Source: JANXQG01 sp037147235
Lineage (GTDB): Bacteria > Planctomycetota > Planctomycetia > Pirellulales > Thermoguttaceae
Assembly (NCBI GenBank): GCA_037147235.1
Contig: JBAWVO010000117.1
Span: forward strand, 1-18,074
Direction of reading: 5' to 3'
DNA length: 18,074 nt
Position numbers and translations under genes: made by a program. Positions 6,949 to 15,092 of this stretch are shown piece after piece; position 1 is the first letter of the stretch; each line of letters opens with the position of its first letter. The notes under the pieces were generated by a model, which searched no databases, had not been told where the DNA came from, and was given only the letters and a program-made list of their open reading frames with translations.

Positions 6949-9900
6949 ATGAACAGAACAATTCAACTTATCTGCATGGCCGTCACCGCCACCCTGTTGC
7001 TGGTTCCGCTGACGGCAAACTATGCCGCCGAGCGACTTTGCCTGGAAAACCCGCACGTGGCGGTCGAGATTGATCGCTACAGCGGTGGGATTCGCTCGAT
7101 CCGCGACAAGGAACAGAGCATCACATATCAAGTGCCGGGGATCGGTTTTATGGTCACGACCGAAGTCGGTACGGTCCTCGCCGAGAAACCACTTGCCGTC
7201 AACCCCAGCGGGGGAGAACTGGTGCTTCGCTTCGCGGGCAGCGGCTTGGGCGTGTCGCTACACTATCACCTGGGCCCCGACGACCGGTTCATCGAGAAGT
7301 GGCTGGTGATCAAGTCCGACGACGGCACACCGTTTTTTCTCAAGGAGGTGGTCTTGGAGGACGTAACGGCGGCAACACCGGTGTCCAAAATACATTTCCA
7401 CGACGATCAGACGATCTGGCATTGCCCGATCAATATCTTTCTCCGCAGTGAGAAAGGTGGCTGTTTTGCCGGCCTGGAGTACCCGTGGTGGGAGTGGAAA
7501 CCGCGAGGCAAGAATGGCTTTCGCATCGGCTACAAACCGAACTATCAGGTAAAAGCCGGCGAGGTCAACACGAGCGAGAAGTATTTTTTGGGGGTTTATC
7601 GCAAGGAAGGCATCGCGCGCTACTCGCACGGTCCGTATCCTGGCCGGCATTCGACGTCGCTGGTGCGATTCGAGGAGAATACCGGACTCTTCCAACACTT
7701 CAAGAACAAAAAGATTCCGCCCGAGGCCGTTCCGCAGGAGGTGCTCGACTGGGGCGAGGTCTGGGCCATGCAGGACTTCATGCGGCAAGTTCTGCCCGAC
7801 CTACCGCTTCCCGAAGACGGGTATTGGATTTGGCAGAACGGCTGGTGGGCCGGCCTGTTCGATCCTAAGACCGAGATCCTCGATCGCCTCAAGGCGTCTG
7901 GTGTCCACGACATCATGACGGCGCACACGTGGTATGGCCGCGGCAATCACCCGATGCCCGAGTCGTATCTCTCGCAGACACGGATCGAGCCGCTCGGCTT
8001 CCCGGTCGATAAGGGCAATGCGGGACTGCCTAGCGATGCTGGGCCGGCTGGCGGCTTGCACTCGCTCCACGGGGGAGAACACAGTCCGTTCGAGCTAGAC
8101 CAATTCACGCCCGACTTTCGCGCGCCGCCGATCATGGAGCAGTTTATCGACTATGGTCGTAGGATCGGCGTCCACGTGAGTAGTTTCTCGCTTCCCGGCA
8201 TCTGGTTCAACCAGAAGCCGGAGTGGGGCTCGCTGGACGAGGCTGGTAAACCGAGCGAATACCTCTTTGGCCGCAAGGTTTCTTGTTCCGCCAGCGACGA
8301 GTATATGAAGCACTTAATGGCGGTGCATGAGGCCGTCTTCACGAAGTATCAGCCGCGTTGGTGGGGCTGGGACGGCCGCTGGATGAGCTACTGGGAAGTG
8401 CCTGCATACCGCCCTGGGCCAAAGGGATTGGGGCCCGATCCCTGTTACGCGAAGAATCACGGGCACCTGCCGGGCGACAACTTCTACAAGGAATGGAAGA
8501 ACATCCAGAACTTTCTCATGGAGATTCGCCGCCATCATCCACGGATGTGCCTGGAGCAGTATTTGGGCCTGAAACGCGGTGGCCCGTGGGCACTGCGGTA
8601 TCTGAACGCTGATGACAACTACTTCGAGACCAACGGAGCGGACATGAATCGCCTTCAAACCTGGCATAACCAGAACGACCGCTTTCGCCCTGTCTATAAG
8701 AACTACGCCGCTATCTTTGGCGAAGGTTCAAAGGATTTCCAGTTCAACGTCATCTCCACTCTCAGCACCACGTCGTATTGCCAAATTGGCCCGGGATTCA
8801 AGGCACTGTCCCTCAAGGAAAACCAGGAGTTTCTGAAGAAATGGCGGAGCTGGGCCAGCGCGAACCACGCCTATCTGAAGGTTAAGCGGGATCTGTTCGA
8901 GTGCCCCGGCTATTCACCCGTCGATGGCAGCTCGCACATCCTTGGTGATCGTGGATTCTTGTTCCTATTCCCCGGCGGCTTCGATACGAGGACCAAACAC
9001 TCGAAGACGTTGCGTGCATCGATCCCGATCAGCCGCTGGCTGGGTTTTAGCGAGAAGCCGGATACGGTCTATCAGATCACCGAGGTCTATCCTCGTGAAA
9101 GGGCAGATTGGGGGCGATACCGTTATGGCGAGGAGTTCCTGTACGACATGCCCAAGGATTCCGCGGTCATTCTCTCGCTGCAACCAACCAGGGTCGGTGA
9201 AAAAGCGGAACATGCCGCGCTCAGTGCTCCGGCAGAAAATGTCGTTGTGGTGAAGGCATTTTCCGACGCGGTGCCGGATCGATCGGAACCCGTCGCAAGC
9301 GTACCGACCTACAGGGCTACACTTTCAAGCGATGTGAACCAGCCGATCACCGGGTGGGGTTGTTTCCCAGGCTGGGTCGACTCGGGGGACAAAATCGGCA
9401 CCGACAAGGACTTACAGAAGGCGATATACCGCGATCTGGGAATGACGGTCGGCAGGGTCAAGATCATGCCGAACTATGGCAATTGGGATGGCTCGCTCAA
9501 CACCTTGGCCATCGACAGTCACCTCGCGAGGCAGATAGAAACGATGCGCGACTACGGGATAACAACATGGATCGCAACCACGTGGTCGCCGCCAGGATTT
9601 ATGAAGACATTCGACAGCGAAAAAGGCAAGGTGGATGGTCAACCCAACCGCCTCAGGCCTGAATTCGAGGACGCTTTTGCCAAGTACTATGCCCAGGTGC
9701 TCGTTTACCTCCGCGATGTCAAGAAACTTGGTACACCGGTGTACGTAACGATCCAGAACGAACCTGATTTCGCCGCCAATTGGGATGGGTGCCCCTACGA
9801 ACCGGATCAATGGCGACGGGTCACGAAGAAGCTCCGCAAGACACTCGATAATGAAAACCTCACTACCGTCAAAATTCACGGCCCCGACCATAACCATTGC

Positions 9901-10617
9901 ACTCTAGGCAAATTTTTTGGGGATGAACTCTCGGCAGTAAAGTCTGATCCGGAGTTGCTGAAGGCACTTGACGGAATTGCCTTCCATTCGTATAGCGAGG
10001 GAAAGGAATCCGGTGGTCCGGCGGCCGTGGAAGCGAGAAATCTCATCTTGAAGTTCAAACGCGAACTGAAGAAGGGGGATGCGATCTGGCAGACGGAGAA
10101 CTGTTCGGTCAAACGAGAAGATCTCACGGTTTCGGCCATCCGCCACGTGCGATCCATGATGCGGGACATGGGATACCTGGAAGTGAACTGCTATATCTAC
10201 TGGCTGGGTGCAAGCGACAGGAAACAATTTTCGGGTGAGGAACTCATTTTTCAAGGCACGAAGACCAAGCTCTACTATGTGTTCCAGAAACTCTGGAACA
10301 GCGTCATTCCTGGCAGCTTTGTCGTCAAGACGTTTTCCCTCAATGATGATCCAGACATGTCCAACTTCGGCCCCGATCCGATGGACATGCTTGCGTTCAT
10401 AAGTGACAAAAAGTCGGTCGTCCTCCTGACCAACGCCACCACCGTGGCGAGATACCTCGACATCAGGGGCCTTGCTGGAACCCAGATGTCCCTGTTCCGC
10501 ACTTCAAATACCGAGGATATGGCCGCTGTTGGATCTCAACCCATTGTCCATGGAGCGTCGACCGTTTTCCTTCCCGGCCACTCCATACTGATTCTGGAAA
10601 CCGATGGGGGCATGTGA
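6949..10617 (+). CDS. Secreted two-module glycoside hydrolase: clan-D/GH31-like module + GH30
   Basis: This 1222-residue protein starts with a Sec signal peptide (1-26, ending N-Y-A-A). Residues 27 to about 330 look like a beta-sandwich that opens NPHVAVEIDRYSGGIRSIRD. Residues 330-700 look like an alpha-glycosidase barrel: WIWQNGWWAGLFD, then W472-G-W-D475-G-R-W, then L552-N-A-D-D556. D475 and D555/D556 are candidate catalytic acids in a GH27/36/31/101-like arrangement; no family is assigned. From about residue 785 a GH30 barrel begins (ITGWGCFPGW), with acid/base E938 in QNEPDF, nucleophile E1050 in WQTENCS, and a C-terminal beta-domain ending ILILETDGG. GH30 enzymes cleave beta-linked glucosyl, xylosyl or fucosyl units. 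The GH30 part has no signal of its own, consistent with a true fusion. Repeat copy 2 follows the stop. Confidence 0.85.
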   Translation: MNRTIQLICMAVTATLLLVPLTANYAAERLCLENPHVAVEIDRYSGGIRSIRDKEQSITYQVPGIGFMVTTEVGTVLAEKPLAVNPSGGELVLRFAGSGLGVSLHYHLGPDDRFIEKWLVIKSDDGTPFFLKEVVLEDVTAATPVSKIHFHDDQTIWHCPINIFLRSEKGGCFAGLEYPWWEWKPRGKNGFRIGYKPNYQVKAGEVNTSEKYFLGVYRKEGIARYSHGPYPGRHSTSLVRFEENTGLFQHFKNKKIPPEAVPQEVLDWGEVWAMQDFMRQVLPDLPLPEDGYWIWQNGWWAGLFDPKTEILDRLKASGVHDIMTAHTWYGRGNHPMPESYLSQTRIEPLGFPVDKGNAGLPSDAGPAGGLHSLHGGEHSPFELDQFTPDFRAPPIMEQFIDYGRRIGVHVSSFSLPGIWFNQKPEWGSLDEAGKPSEYLFGRKVSCSASDEYMKHLMAVHEAVFTKYQPRWWGWDGRWMSYWEVPAYRPGPKGLGPDPCYAKNHGHLPGDNFYKEWKNIQNFLMEIRRHHPRMCLEQYLGLKRGGPWALRYLNADDNYFETNGADMNRLQTWHNQNDRFRPVYKNYAAIFGEGSKDFQFNVISTLSTTSYCQIGPGFKALSLKENQEFLKKWRSWASANHAYLKVKRDLFECPGYSPVDGSSHILGDRGFLFLFPGGFDTRTKHSKTLRASIPISRWLGFSEKPDTVYQITEVYPRERADWGRYRYGEEFLYDMPKDSAVILSLQPTRVGEKAEHAALSAPAENVVVVKAFSDAVPDRSEPVASVPTYRATLSSDVNQPITGWGCFPGWVDSGDKIGTDKDLQKAIYRDLGMTVGRVKIMPNYGNWDGSLNTLAIDSHLARQIETMRDYGITTWIATTWSPPGFMKTFDSEKGKVDGQPNRLRPEFEDAFAKYYAQVLVYLRDVKKLGTPVYVTIQNEPDFAANWDGCPYEPDQWRRVTKKLRKTLDNENLTTVKIHGPDHNHCTLGKFFGDELSAVKSDPELLKALDGIAFHSYSEGKESGGPAAVEARNLILKFKRELKKGDAIWQTENCSVKREDLTVSAIRHVRSMMRDMGYLEVNCYIYWLGASDRKQFSGEELIFQGTKTKLYYVFQKLWNSVIPGSFVVKTFSLNDDPDMSNFGPDPMDMLAFISDKKSVVLLTNATTVARYLDIRGLAGTQMSLFRTSNTEDMAAVGSQPIVHGASTVFLPGHSILILETDGGM

Positions 10618-10671
10618 TCAGCCTTGGCCGCCATGGCCGCAATACGGTTGATCGTTGGGTAGGCAGGGATC

Positions 10672-10755
10672 GTGGTTGGCAGCATCATCTTGCCGATGGG
10701 CGCGTTGCAGGCGATCCATGGGGCGGATAGGATGGGAACGAAGATTGAGTTGTAG
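10672..10755 (+). repeat. Interspersed C-terminal-tail repeat, copy 2
   Basis: Codons V-V-G-S-I-I-L-P-M-G-A-L-Q-A-I-H-G-A-D-R-M lead to a TAG at 10753-10755. The stretch from GGCAGCATC through GGCGATCCA is nearly identical to copy 1, with the 18-base core at 10699-10716. An in-frame TAG at 10660 and the lack of the upstream RVNPRDT part show it is a shorter fragment. It lies in the gap between the GH30 fusion and the PAP2 gene. Confidence 0.6.
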
Positions 10756-10784
10756 CCGACAAGCCCAGGGGACTTTTGCTTACC

Positions 10785-11483
10785 ATGATGAAACGTAGTC
10801 TATTTGACATGTTCGAGTGGCTGGGGCGGCATGAGTTCATTGTGTTGCTGGCGGTGCTGATCGTCGTCGCGGGCACATGGGGGTTCATCGCTCTGGCCGA
10901 CGTCATACTGGAAGGTAGAACGCAGTCTTTCGATGAGTCGATTCTCCGTGCCTTGCGGCGGCCCGATAACCCTGCGATACCGATCGGTCCCGACTGGATG
11001 GCCGAGGTGGGGCGAGATTTGACCGCACTGGGTGGTGTCGCCGTTTTGATCTTGGCGACCTTGGCGGTGGCCGGATTTCTCCTCTTGGACCGCAAGTACG
11101 CCGTCATGGGGTTCGTACTGGCCGCCGTGGCCAGCGGGCTGATACTCAGTTCGATCTTGAAAGCCTGCTTCGCACGTCCACGGCCAGATGTCGTGCCACA
11201 CCTTTCCCAGGTCTATACCAGCAGCTTCCCCAGCGGACACTCGATGATGTCGGCCATCGTCTATCTGACCCTCGGAGCCCTGCTGGCACGGATGGTCGTC
11301 CGGCGTCCGCTCAAGGTCTACTGCCTCGCGGTGGCCTTTATTCTGACAGGACTGGTCGGTTGTAGTCGTGTCTACATGGGCGTCCATTACCCTACCGATG
11401 TCCTCGCGGGATGGACTGCCGGCCTGGTTTGGGCCACTCTCTGCTGGCTCGTGGCACGGAGACTGCTCCGCTTCTCTTGCTGA
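10785..11483 (+). CDS. PAP2 family membrane phosphatase
   Basis: The 232-residue protein has several hydrophobic helices (about 18-40, 82-102, 105-124, 155-170, 178-193, 208-225) and all three PAP2 signature motifs. These are K126-x6-R133-P134, P149-S-G-H152, and S194-R195 with H201 and D205 in SRVYMGVHYPTD. The two histidines and the aspartate form the phosphohistidine active site, on the outer side of the membrane. Family members dephosphorylate phosphatidate, phosphatidylglycerol phosphate or undecaprenyl diphosphate; the substrate here cannot be told. The ATG at 10785 is preceded by AGGGGA at 10767-10772; an upstream in-frame TTG (10776) is too close to it. A small membrane ORF follows directly. 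Confidence 0.92.
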   Translation: MMKRSLFDMFEWLGRHEFIVLLAVLIVVAGTWGFIALADVILEGRTQSFDESILRALRRPDNPAIPIGPDWMAEVGRDLTALGGVAVLILATLAVAGFLLLDRKYAVMGFVLAAVASGLILSSILKACFARPRPDVVPHLSQVYTSSFPSGHSMMSAIVYLTLGALLARMVVRRPLKVYCLAVAFILTGLVGCSRVYMGVHYPTDVLAGWTAGLVWATLCWLVARRLLRFSC

Positions 11484-11491
11484 TCCACCAC

Positions 11492-11659
11492 ATGTTCTGG
11501 AGCATCCTGCTGTTTTTGGTCGTACCGCTGGTTTGGCGGAAGCCCAAGCTGAGCGGCGCACTGCCGGGGATCGCCTGCGGACTGATCCTCAGCGATCTCT
11601 TGCATCATTTCCTGGTGCTTCCGCTGACCGTAGGCAATATGGGCTGGCACTGGCCGTGA
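11492..11659 (+). CDS. Small membrane protein, unknown function
   Basis: This 55-residue ORF begins 8 bases after the PAP2 stop; an in-frame TTG at 11477 would overlap it. It has two hydrophobic segments (about 2-15 and 22-46) separated by a basic turn W15-R-K-P-K, and ends N-M-G-W-H-W-P. A His pair (L37-H-H-F) lies in the second segment. The composition, the hydrophobic periodicity and the tight spacing after PAP2 argue for a real protein; I recall similar short planctomycete proteins but cannot name a family. It could help or modify the phosphatase, or be independent. Confidence 0.55.
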   Translation: MFWSILLFLVVPLVWRKPKLSGALPGIACGLILSDLLHHFLVLPLTVGNMGWHWP

Positions 11660-11731
11660 TGGGCCGTTGCCTGACTGCTCAGTGGCCATGCCTCGGGGGA
11701 TCACTTTCCCGTTCCATCGTCTGGCGACGTT

Positions 11732-11751
11732 ATTTTGCCGGCCGGCAAAAT
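11732..11751. repeat. Perfect 20-base palindrome between convergent genes
   Basis: ATTTTGCCGG is followed immediately by its exact reverse complement. It lies in the 110-base gap where the PAP2-side genes and the GH172 remnant converge. As RNA it would fold as an eight-base-pair stem with a GGCC loop on either strand, but T-runs after the stem are missing, so ordinary intrinsic termination is not evident. It could equally be a dyad protein-binding site. Confidence 0.5.
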
Positions 11752-11769
11752 GCCTCCGTCCCTTGGTGC

Positions 11770-12540
11770 TCAATCCTTGGCGTAGTAATACACGCAATGC
11801 CGATACGGAATGGGAGTGGTTCCCAGGGCGGCAGCAGCACCTGGATCGTTCTCGTAGGTCAGGACCAAACGGCAGGACTTCTGAAAGCGGATGGCGTCAT
11901 CCACCCGGCAGCGGATGGCGGCCACACGCGATCCGGCCGGCTTCAGGTTCTCCAGCTTGATGATCGCACAGCGGCCGTCCGACTGCACGCCGTGCTGAAA
12001 GCCCCAGGAGAAGCCGTAGGCGTCCTCCGACCCCAGATAGTTCAGAGTCGGCTTATCGTCGCCGTCAAGGAAGAACTGGTGGTCACCCTCGCACAACTGC
12101 TCTCCGCGGACGCTTTTTACCGACTCGTACTGAAGCCAGTGCGCCATGATCGTGGCCGGCCGGTTGATCTGGCAGAGTACCAACGGCTTGCTGGCCTGGA
12201 ACGTACCACTGTGGTAGTCGGTCCGCAGGTAGCCGCAGTCGTCGGGAATCTGCTCAACCTTCTCCCACTGCACGTCGGTGTAGGCGGCCAAGTTCTCGGC
12301 AGACGGGTTCTCCAGTTCGATCGTAATGTGCTTGCGGAACGGCATGGGCAAACGGAAATTGTGCGAGTGCTTGACTTTGGTGAAGTAGACAGTGTTGAAG
12401 AGCGCGCTCTGGCATTGGATGTCACCTAGAAAGTCCATCAACGGCATTTCGACAGCCGGTGTCGTTTGGCTGTCGTAGAACACTCGCACGACGACGGATT
12501 GGGCACCTGGGGTATTTCCAGAGAATCCGTAGACCTCTGT
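11770..12540 (-). pseudogene. 5'-truncated GH172 (DUF2961) gene
   Basis: The frame resembles the C-terminal two thirds or so of GH172/DUF2961 glycosidases: RVFYDSQTTPAVEMPLMDFLGD, then FRLPMPFRKHITIELEN, then the EGDH and LNYLGSEDAYGFSWGF motifs (residues 134-166 counted from a GTG at 12489), then AIRFQKS and a terminal V-Y-Y-Y-A-K-D. GH172 members act on fructofuranose- or arabinofuranose-containing glycans. The frame is already open, with GH172-like codons, from the first codon after the GH95 stop, so the family's N-terminal region and signal peptide have no room to exist. No start has a good ribosome site. It is probably a deletion remnant; translation from GTG 12489 (239 residues) cannot be excluded. 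Confidence 0.7.
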
Positions 12541-14886
12541 TTACAACTGCTCCGATTTAATGACCTTGGTTTTGCCATGGATGCGGACCGTAACTTCTCG
12601 CCGCTCGGGGGAGGCAATGCGGTAGGTTGCGATCTTGCCGTCCTTCCATTGGATGTCGACCGTGAATCCGCCGCGGGCACGGAGTCCACTCACCTTGCCG
12701 GTAGCCCATGTGGCCGGCAGGGCGGGAAGAAGTTCAAGCACGGGCTGGCCATCGGCCTTCGTCTCCTGGCTCTGAAGCAACATTTCGGCCACGGCCGCGC
12801 AGCCACCGAAATTGCCGTCGATCTGGAACGGCGCATGGAGACAAAATAGGTTTGGCGCACCCCGGCCAATGAGCATGGAGAGGAGCCGACTGGCGCGGTC
12901 GCCGTCGTGCAGGCGTGCCCAGAAGTTTGCCTTCCAGGCCATGCTCCAGCCGGTGGAGGCATCACCGCGCCTTTCCAGCGAAAGACGGGCGCCGCGGTAA
13001 AGCTCGGGCGTGCCGGGGTTTATTTCGCTGCCGGGACTCAGACCCCATAGATGCGAGCAGTGGCGGTGATTGACTTCCGTTTCCTCAAAATCTTCATTCC
13101 ATTCCATGATCCGGCCGGCAGCGTTTACGCGGGTTGGTGCGAGCTTGGCACGGGTGGCGTCAAGGCCTTTGGCAAACTCTTCATCTACACCCAGAATCCG
13201 CGCGGCGGCGGCTGTGTTTTTCAGCAGATCGCGGGTGATCTGCTGGTCGAAGGTGGAGCCCACGCAAAGCGCGGTCGTCTGCCGCTTGCCGCTCTTATCG
13301 GTGTAGGCGTAACTGTTCTCCGGCGAGTTGGAAGGCACTACCGCCAGCTCATGGGTTTTCGGATTCTCGACCAGCACGGCCTGCATGAACTCCGCAGCAC
13401 CATGGAGGACGGGGTAGTATTCGCGTAGGAACGCCTTGTCCTGCGTGAAGGCATAGTGCAGCCAGATATGCTGGGCGAGCCACGCGCCGCAGGTCGGCCC
13501 AATGCAAGCGGGCAAAAAGCTCGGTGCGGTGTCATACCAGGGGTTCTGCGTGTGGTTGGCCATCCAACCCGGGGCGTTGAAGTAAGCCTTGGCCGTCTTC
13601 TGCCCTTCCTTGGCCACGTTCTGAATGAACTGCAATAGCGGCAGATGGCAGTCGGACAGATTGGCCGCTTCCACCGGCCAGTAATTCATTTGCAGGTTGA
13701 TGTTGCTGTGGAAATCACCCCGCCAAGGCGTAGAGTATTCCTCGGCCCAGATGCCCTGCAAATTGGTCGGCAACTGCGAATCGGGCCGCGAGCCGGAGAC
13801 GACAAGATGACGTCCAAACTGGAAATAGAGGGTGGCCAGCGAGGGATCGGGAGTCTTCTCCTGCAATCTCACACGCTCGGGTGTGGGACGCTTGGAGTTT
13901 GGTCCCTCCGGCAGGGTTAACTGGCAGCGTTCCATGTAGCGGCGGTGGTCGGCAACCGCACTTTCCCGGAGGGCGTCGAAAGGTTTAGCCAGGGCCGCGT
14001 CGAGCCGTCCGCGTGCGAGTTTCGCAAACTCCTTGTCCTTCCAGTCCGTACCGGTGGAGATAATAAGCGTCACTTCGTCAGCACCGGCGACGACCAGACC
14101 CTGGGCTGTGGCGGAAACCTTGCCTCCCTTGGTGACTGCACCCAACAGGGCCATGTAACGCATGCCTTTGCCGCCACCGCCGGGCTTGTTGAAAGGCAGT
14201 TGGCCTTCGAGGACATACACGTCGCCGTCGACGCGAGTGGCCGCATTCTGTTTACGCGCCAGCGCGGCGACAAACGAGAGTTCACCCGGTTTATCGGCCT
14301 TCAGGTTCAATACGATTACCTCATCCGGCTTGGAAACCACTAAGTCGCGAGTGAAGGCCACATTCTTTCGCTGATACTGGGTGTGCGCCACGCCTTGCAT
14401 GAGATTGAGGTCGCGGCGGTAACCATCGCAGGGCACGGCGGCCGCAGGTTGAGTACCGAAATCAATGACCAAATCACCCAGAGTCTGGTAGCAGCCGAAC
14501 TGGTTGACATTTCGCCATCCGCTGACGCCGTCAGCGTAGCGGAAGCTATTTCCAAGGACGCCGCCGGCACCGGAAATATCACCCGCAAAGAGTTTTTTGC
14601 GGACTTCCGACAGGCATTGGTAAGCACCGTACTTGTTGCCGTCGTAAGGACCGCCCGACCAGAGGGACGACTCGTTCAGTGCAATCCGCTCCTTGTCTAC
14701 TCCACCGAAGTCCATGGCACCAAGGCGTCCGTTGCCGAGTACGGATGATTCATGGAAAGACGCGGCAGGCTTGTCGAACCACACGCTCATCGGTTCAGCG
14801 GGGGCGGATACTTCAGCGGCTTGGCAGAGTCCAGCGGCGACTACAAAGGCAGCCACGGCGGCGACACGGGTGTTCCAGTTCTTCAT
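12541..14886 (-). CDS. GH95 alpha-L-fucosidase, exported
   Basis: The 781-residue product starts with a signal peptide (M-K-N-W then a hydrophobic stretch, ending C-Q-A-A at about 24). The three GH95 regions are complete. The N-terminal beta-domain has LGNGRLGAMDFGGVDKERIALNE and SLWSGGP. The (alpha/alpha)6 barrel has N395-I-N397-LQMNYWP, S-P-E523-N, I-M-E595-W-NED and Q-I-D690-GNFGG. These hold the Asn, Glu and Asp residues that the inverting GH95 mechanism uses, though I have not assigned each role by alignment. The length fits the family. It should release alpha-1,2-linked or related L-fucose, or in some subfamilies L-galactose, from glycans in the periplasm. The ATG at 14886 is chosen because AAAGGA sits nine bases before it; the ATG at 14895 would touch that site. 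The GH172 remnant follows directly. Confidence 0.95.
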   Translation of the reverse strand: MKNWNTRVAAVAAFVVAAGLCQAAEVSAPAEPMSVWFDKPAASFHESSVLGNGRLGAMDFGGVDKERIALNESSLWSGGPYDGNKYGAYQCLSEVRKKLFAGDISGAGGVLGNSFRYADGVSGWRNVNQFGCYQTLGDLVIDFGTQPAAAVPCDGYRRDLNLMQGVAHTQYQRKNVAFTRDLVVSKPDEVIVLNLKADKPGELSFVAALARKQNAATRVDGDVYVLEGQLPFNKPGGGGKGMRYMALLGAVTKGGKVSATAQGLVVAGADEVTLIISTGTDWKDKEFAKLARGRLDAALAKPFDALRESAVADHRRYMERCQLTLPEGPNSKRPTPERVRLQEKTPDPSLATLYFQFGRHLVVSGSRPDSQLPTNLQGIWAEEYSTPWRGDFHSNINLQMNYWPVEAANLSDCHLPLLQFIQNVAKEGQKTAKAYFNAPGWMANHTQNPWYDTAPSFLPACIGPTCGAWLAQHIWLHYAFTQDKAFLREYYPVLHGAAEFMQAVLVENPKTHELAVVPSNSPENSYAYTDKSGKRQTTALCVGSTFDQQITRDLLKNTAAAARILGVDEEFAKGLDATRAKLAPTRVNAAGRIMEWNEDFEETEVNHRHCSHLWGLSPGSEINPGTPELYRGARLSLERRGDASTGWSMAWKANFWARLHDGDRASRLLSMLIGRGAPNLFCLHAPFQIDGNFGGCAAVAEMLLQSQETKADGQPVLELLPALPATWATGKVSGLRARGGFTVDIQWKDGKIATYRIASPERREVTVRIHGKTKVIKSEQL

Positions 14887-14895
14887 GGATGTCAT

Positions 14896-14901
14896 TCCTT
14901 T
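14896..14901 (-). promoter_or_regulatory. Ribosome binding site deciding the GH95 start
   Basis: AAAGGA on the minus strand ends nine bases before the ATG at 14886 and directly abuts the upstream ATG at 14895, so the inner ATG is preferred. Confidence 0.7.
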
Positions 14902-14952
14902 CTCGTAGAGGTAAAACCCTATTGTGCATGCTGGTTATGTCTAACGCAAGTG

Positions 14953-14958
14953 TGTCAA
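14953..14958 (-). promoter_or_regulatory. TTGACA hexamer, possible -35 for GH95
   Basis: A consensus -35 sequence lies 67 bases before the GH95 start on its strand, but the best -10 candidate, TAACCA at 15-base spacing, is poor. Low-confidence promoter candidate. Confidence 0.2.
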
Positions 14959-14970
14959 GCCGAATAATTC

Positions 14971-15081
14971 ATCCGCGTAAACCCACGGGACACTGCGACA
15001 CCGCCGGGCAGCATCGTTTTGCCAGTGGGCGCGTTGCAGGCGATCCGTGCGGTGGATAGGATGATGACTCGTGCTGACTGA
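14971..15081 (+). repeat. Interspersed C-terminal-tail repeat, copy 3
   Basis: This copy has the same length and phase as copy 1 and ends at TGA 15079-15081. The first 48 bases differ from copy 1 at only one position; divergence is concentrated in the last third. The core is at 15028-15045. It lies between the divergent GH95 and thioesterase genes, where no upstream coding body is left: the sequence before 14971 shows no similarity to copy 1. Confidence 0.7.
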
Positions 15082-15092
15082 AGGCACTAGCC

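Noticed and set aside
11732..11751. Intrinsic terminator reading of the palindrome
   Set aside because: The stem is A/T-rich at its base and no T-run follows on either strand, so the usual terminator pattern is missing.
11368..12429. Plus-strand open frame of 353 codons
   Set aside because: It overlaps PAP2 and runs antisense to the GH172 remnant, whose motifs are real; the product is Arg- and Val-rich with no domain.
4663..15081. Tail repeats as an insertion sequence or MITE
   Set aside because: No terminal inverted repeats or target duplications are visible; similarity follows codon phase and copies differ in their left limit.
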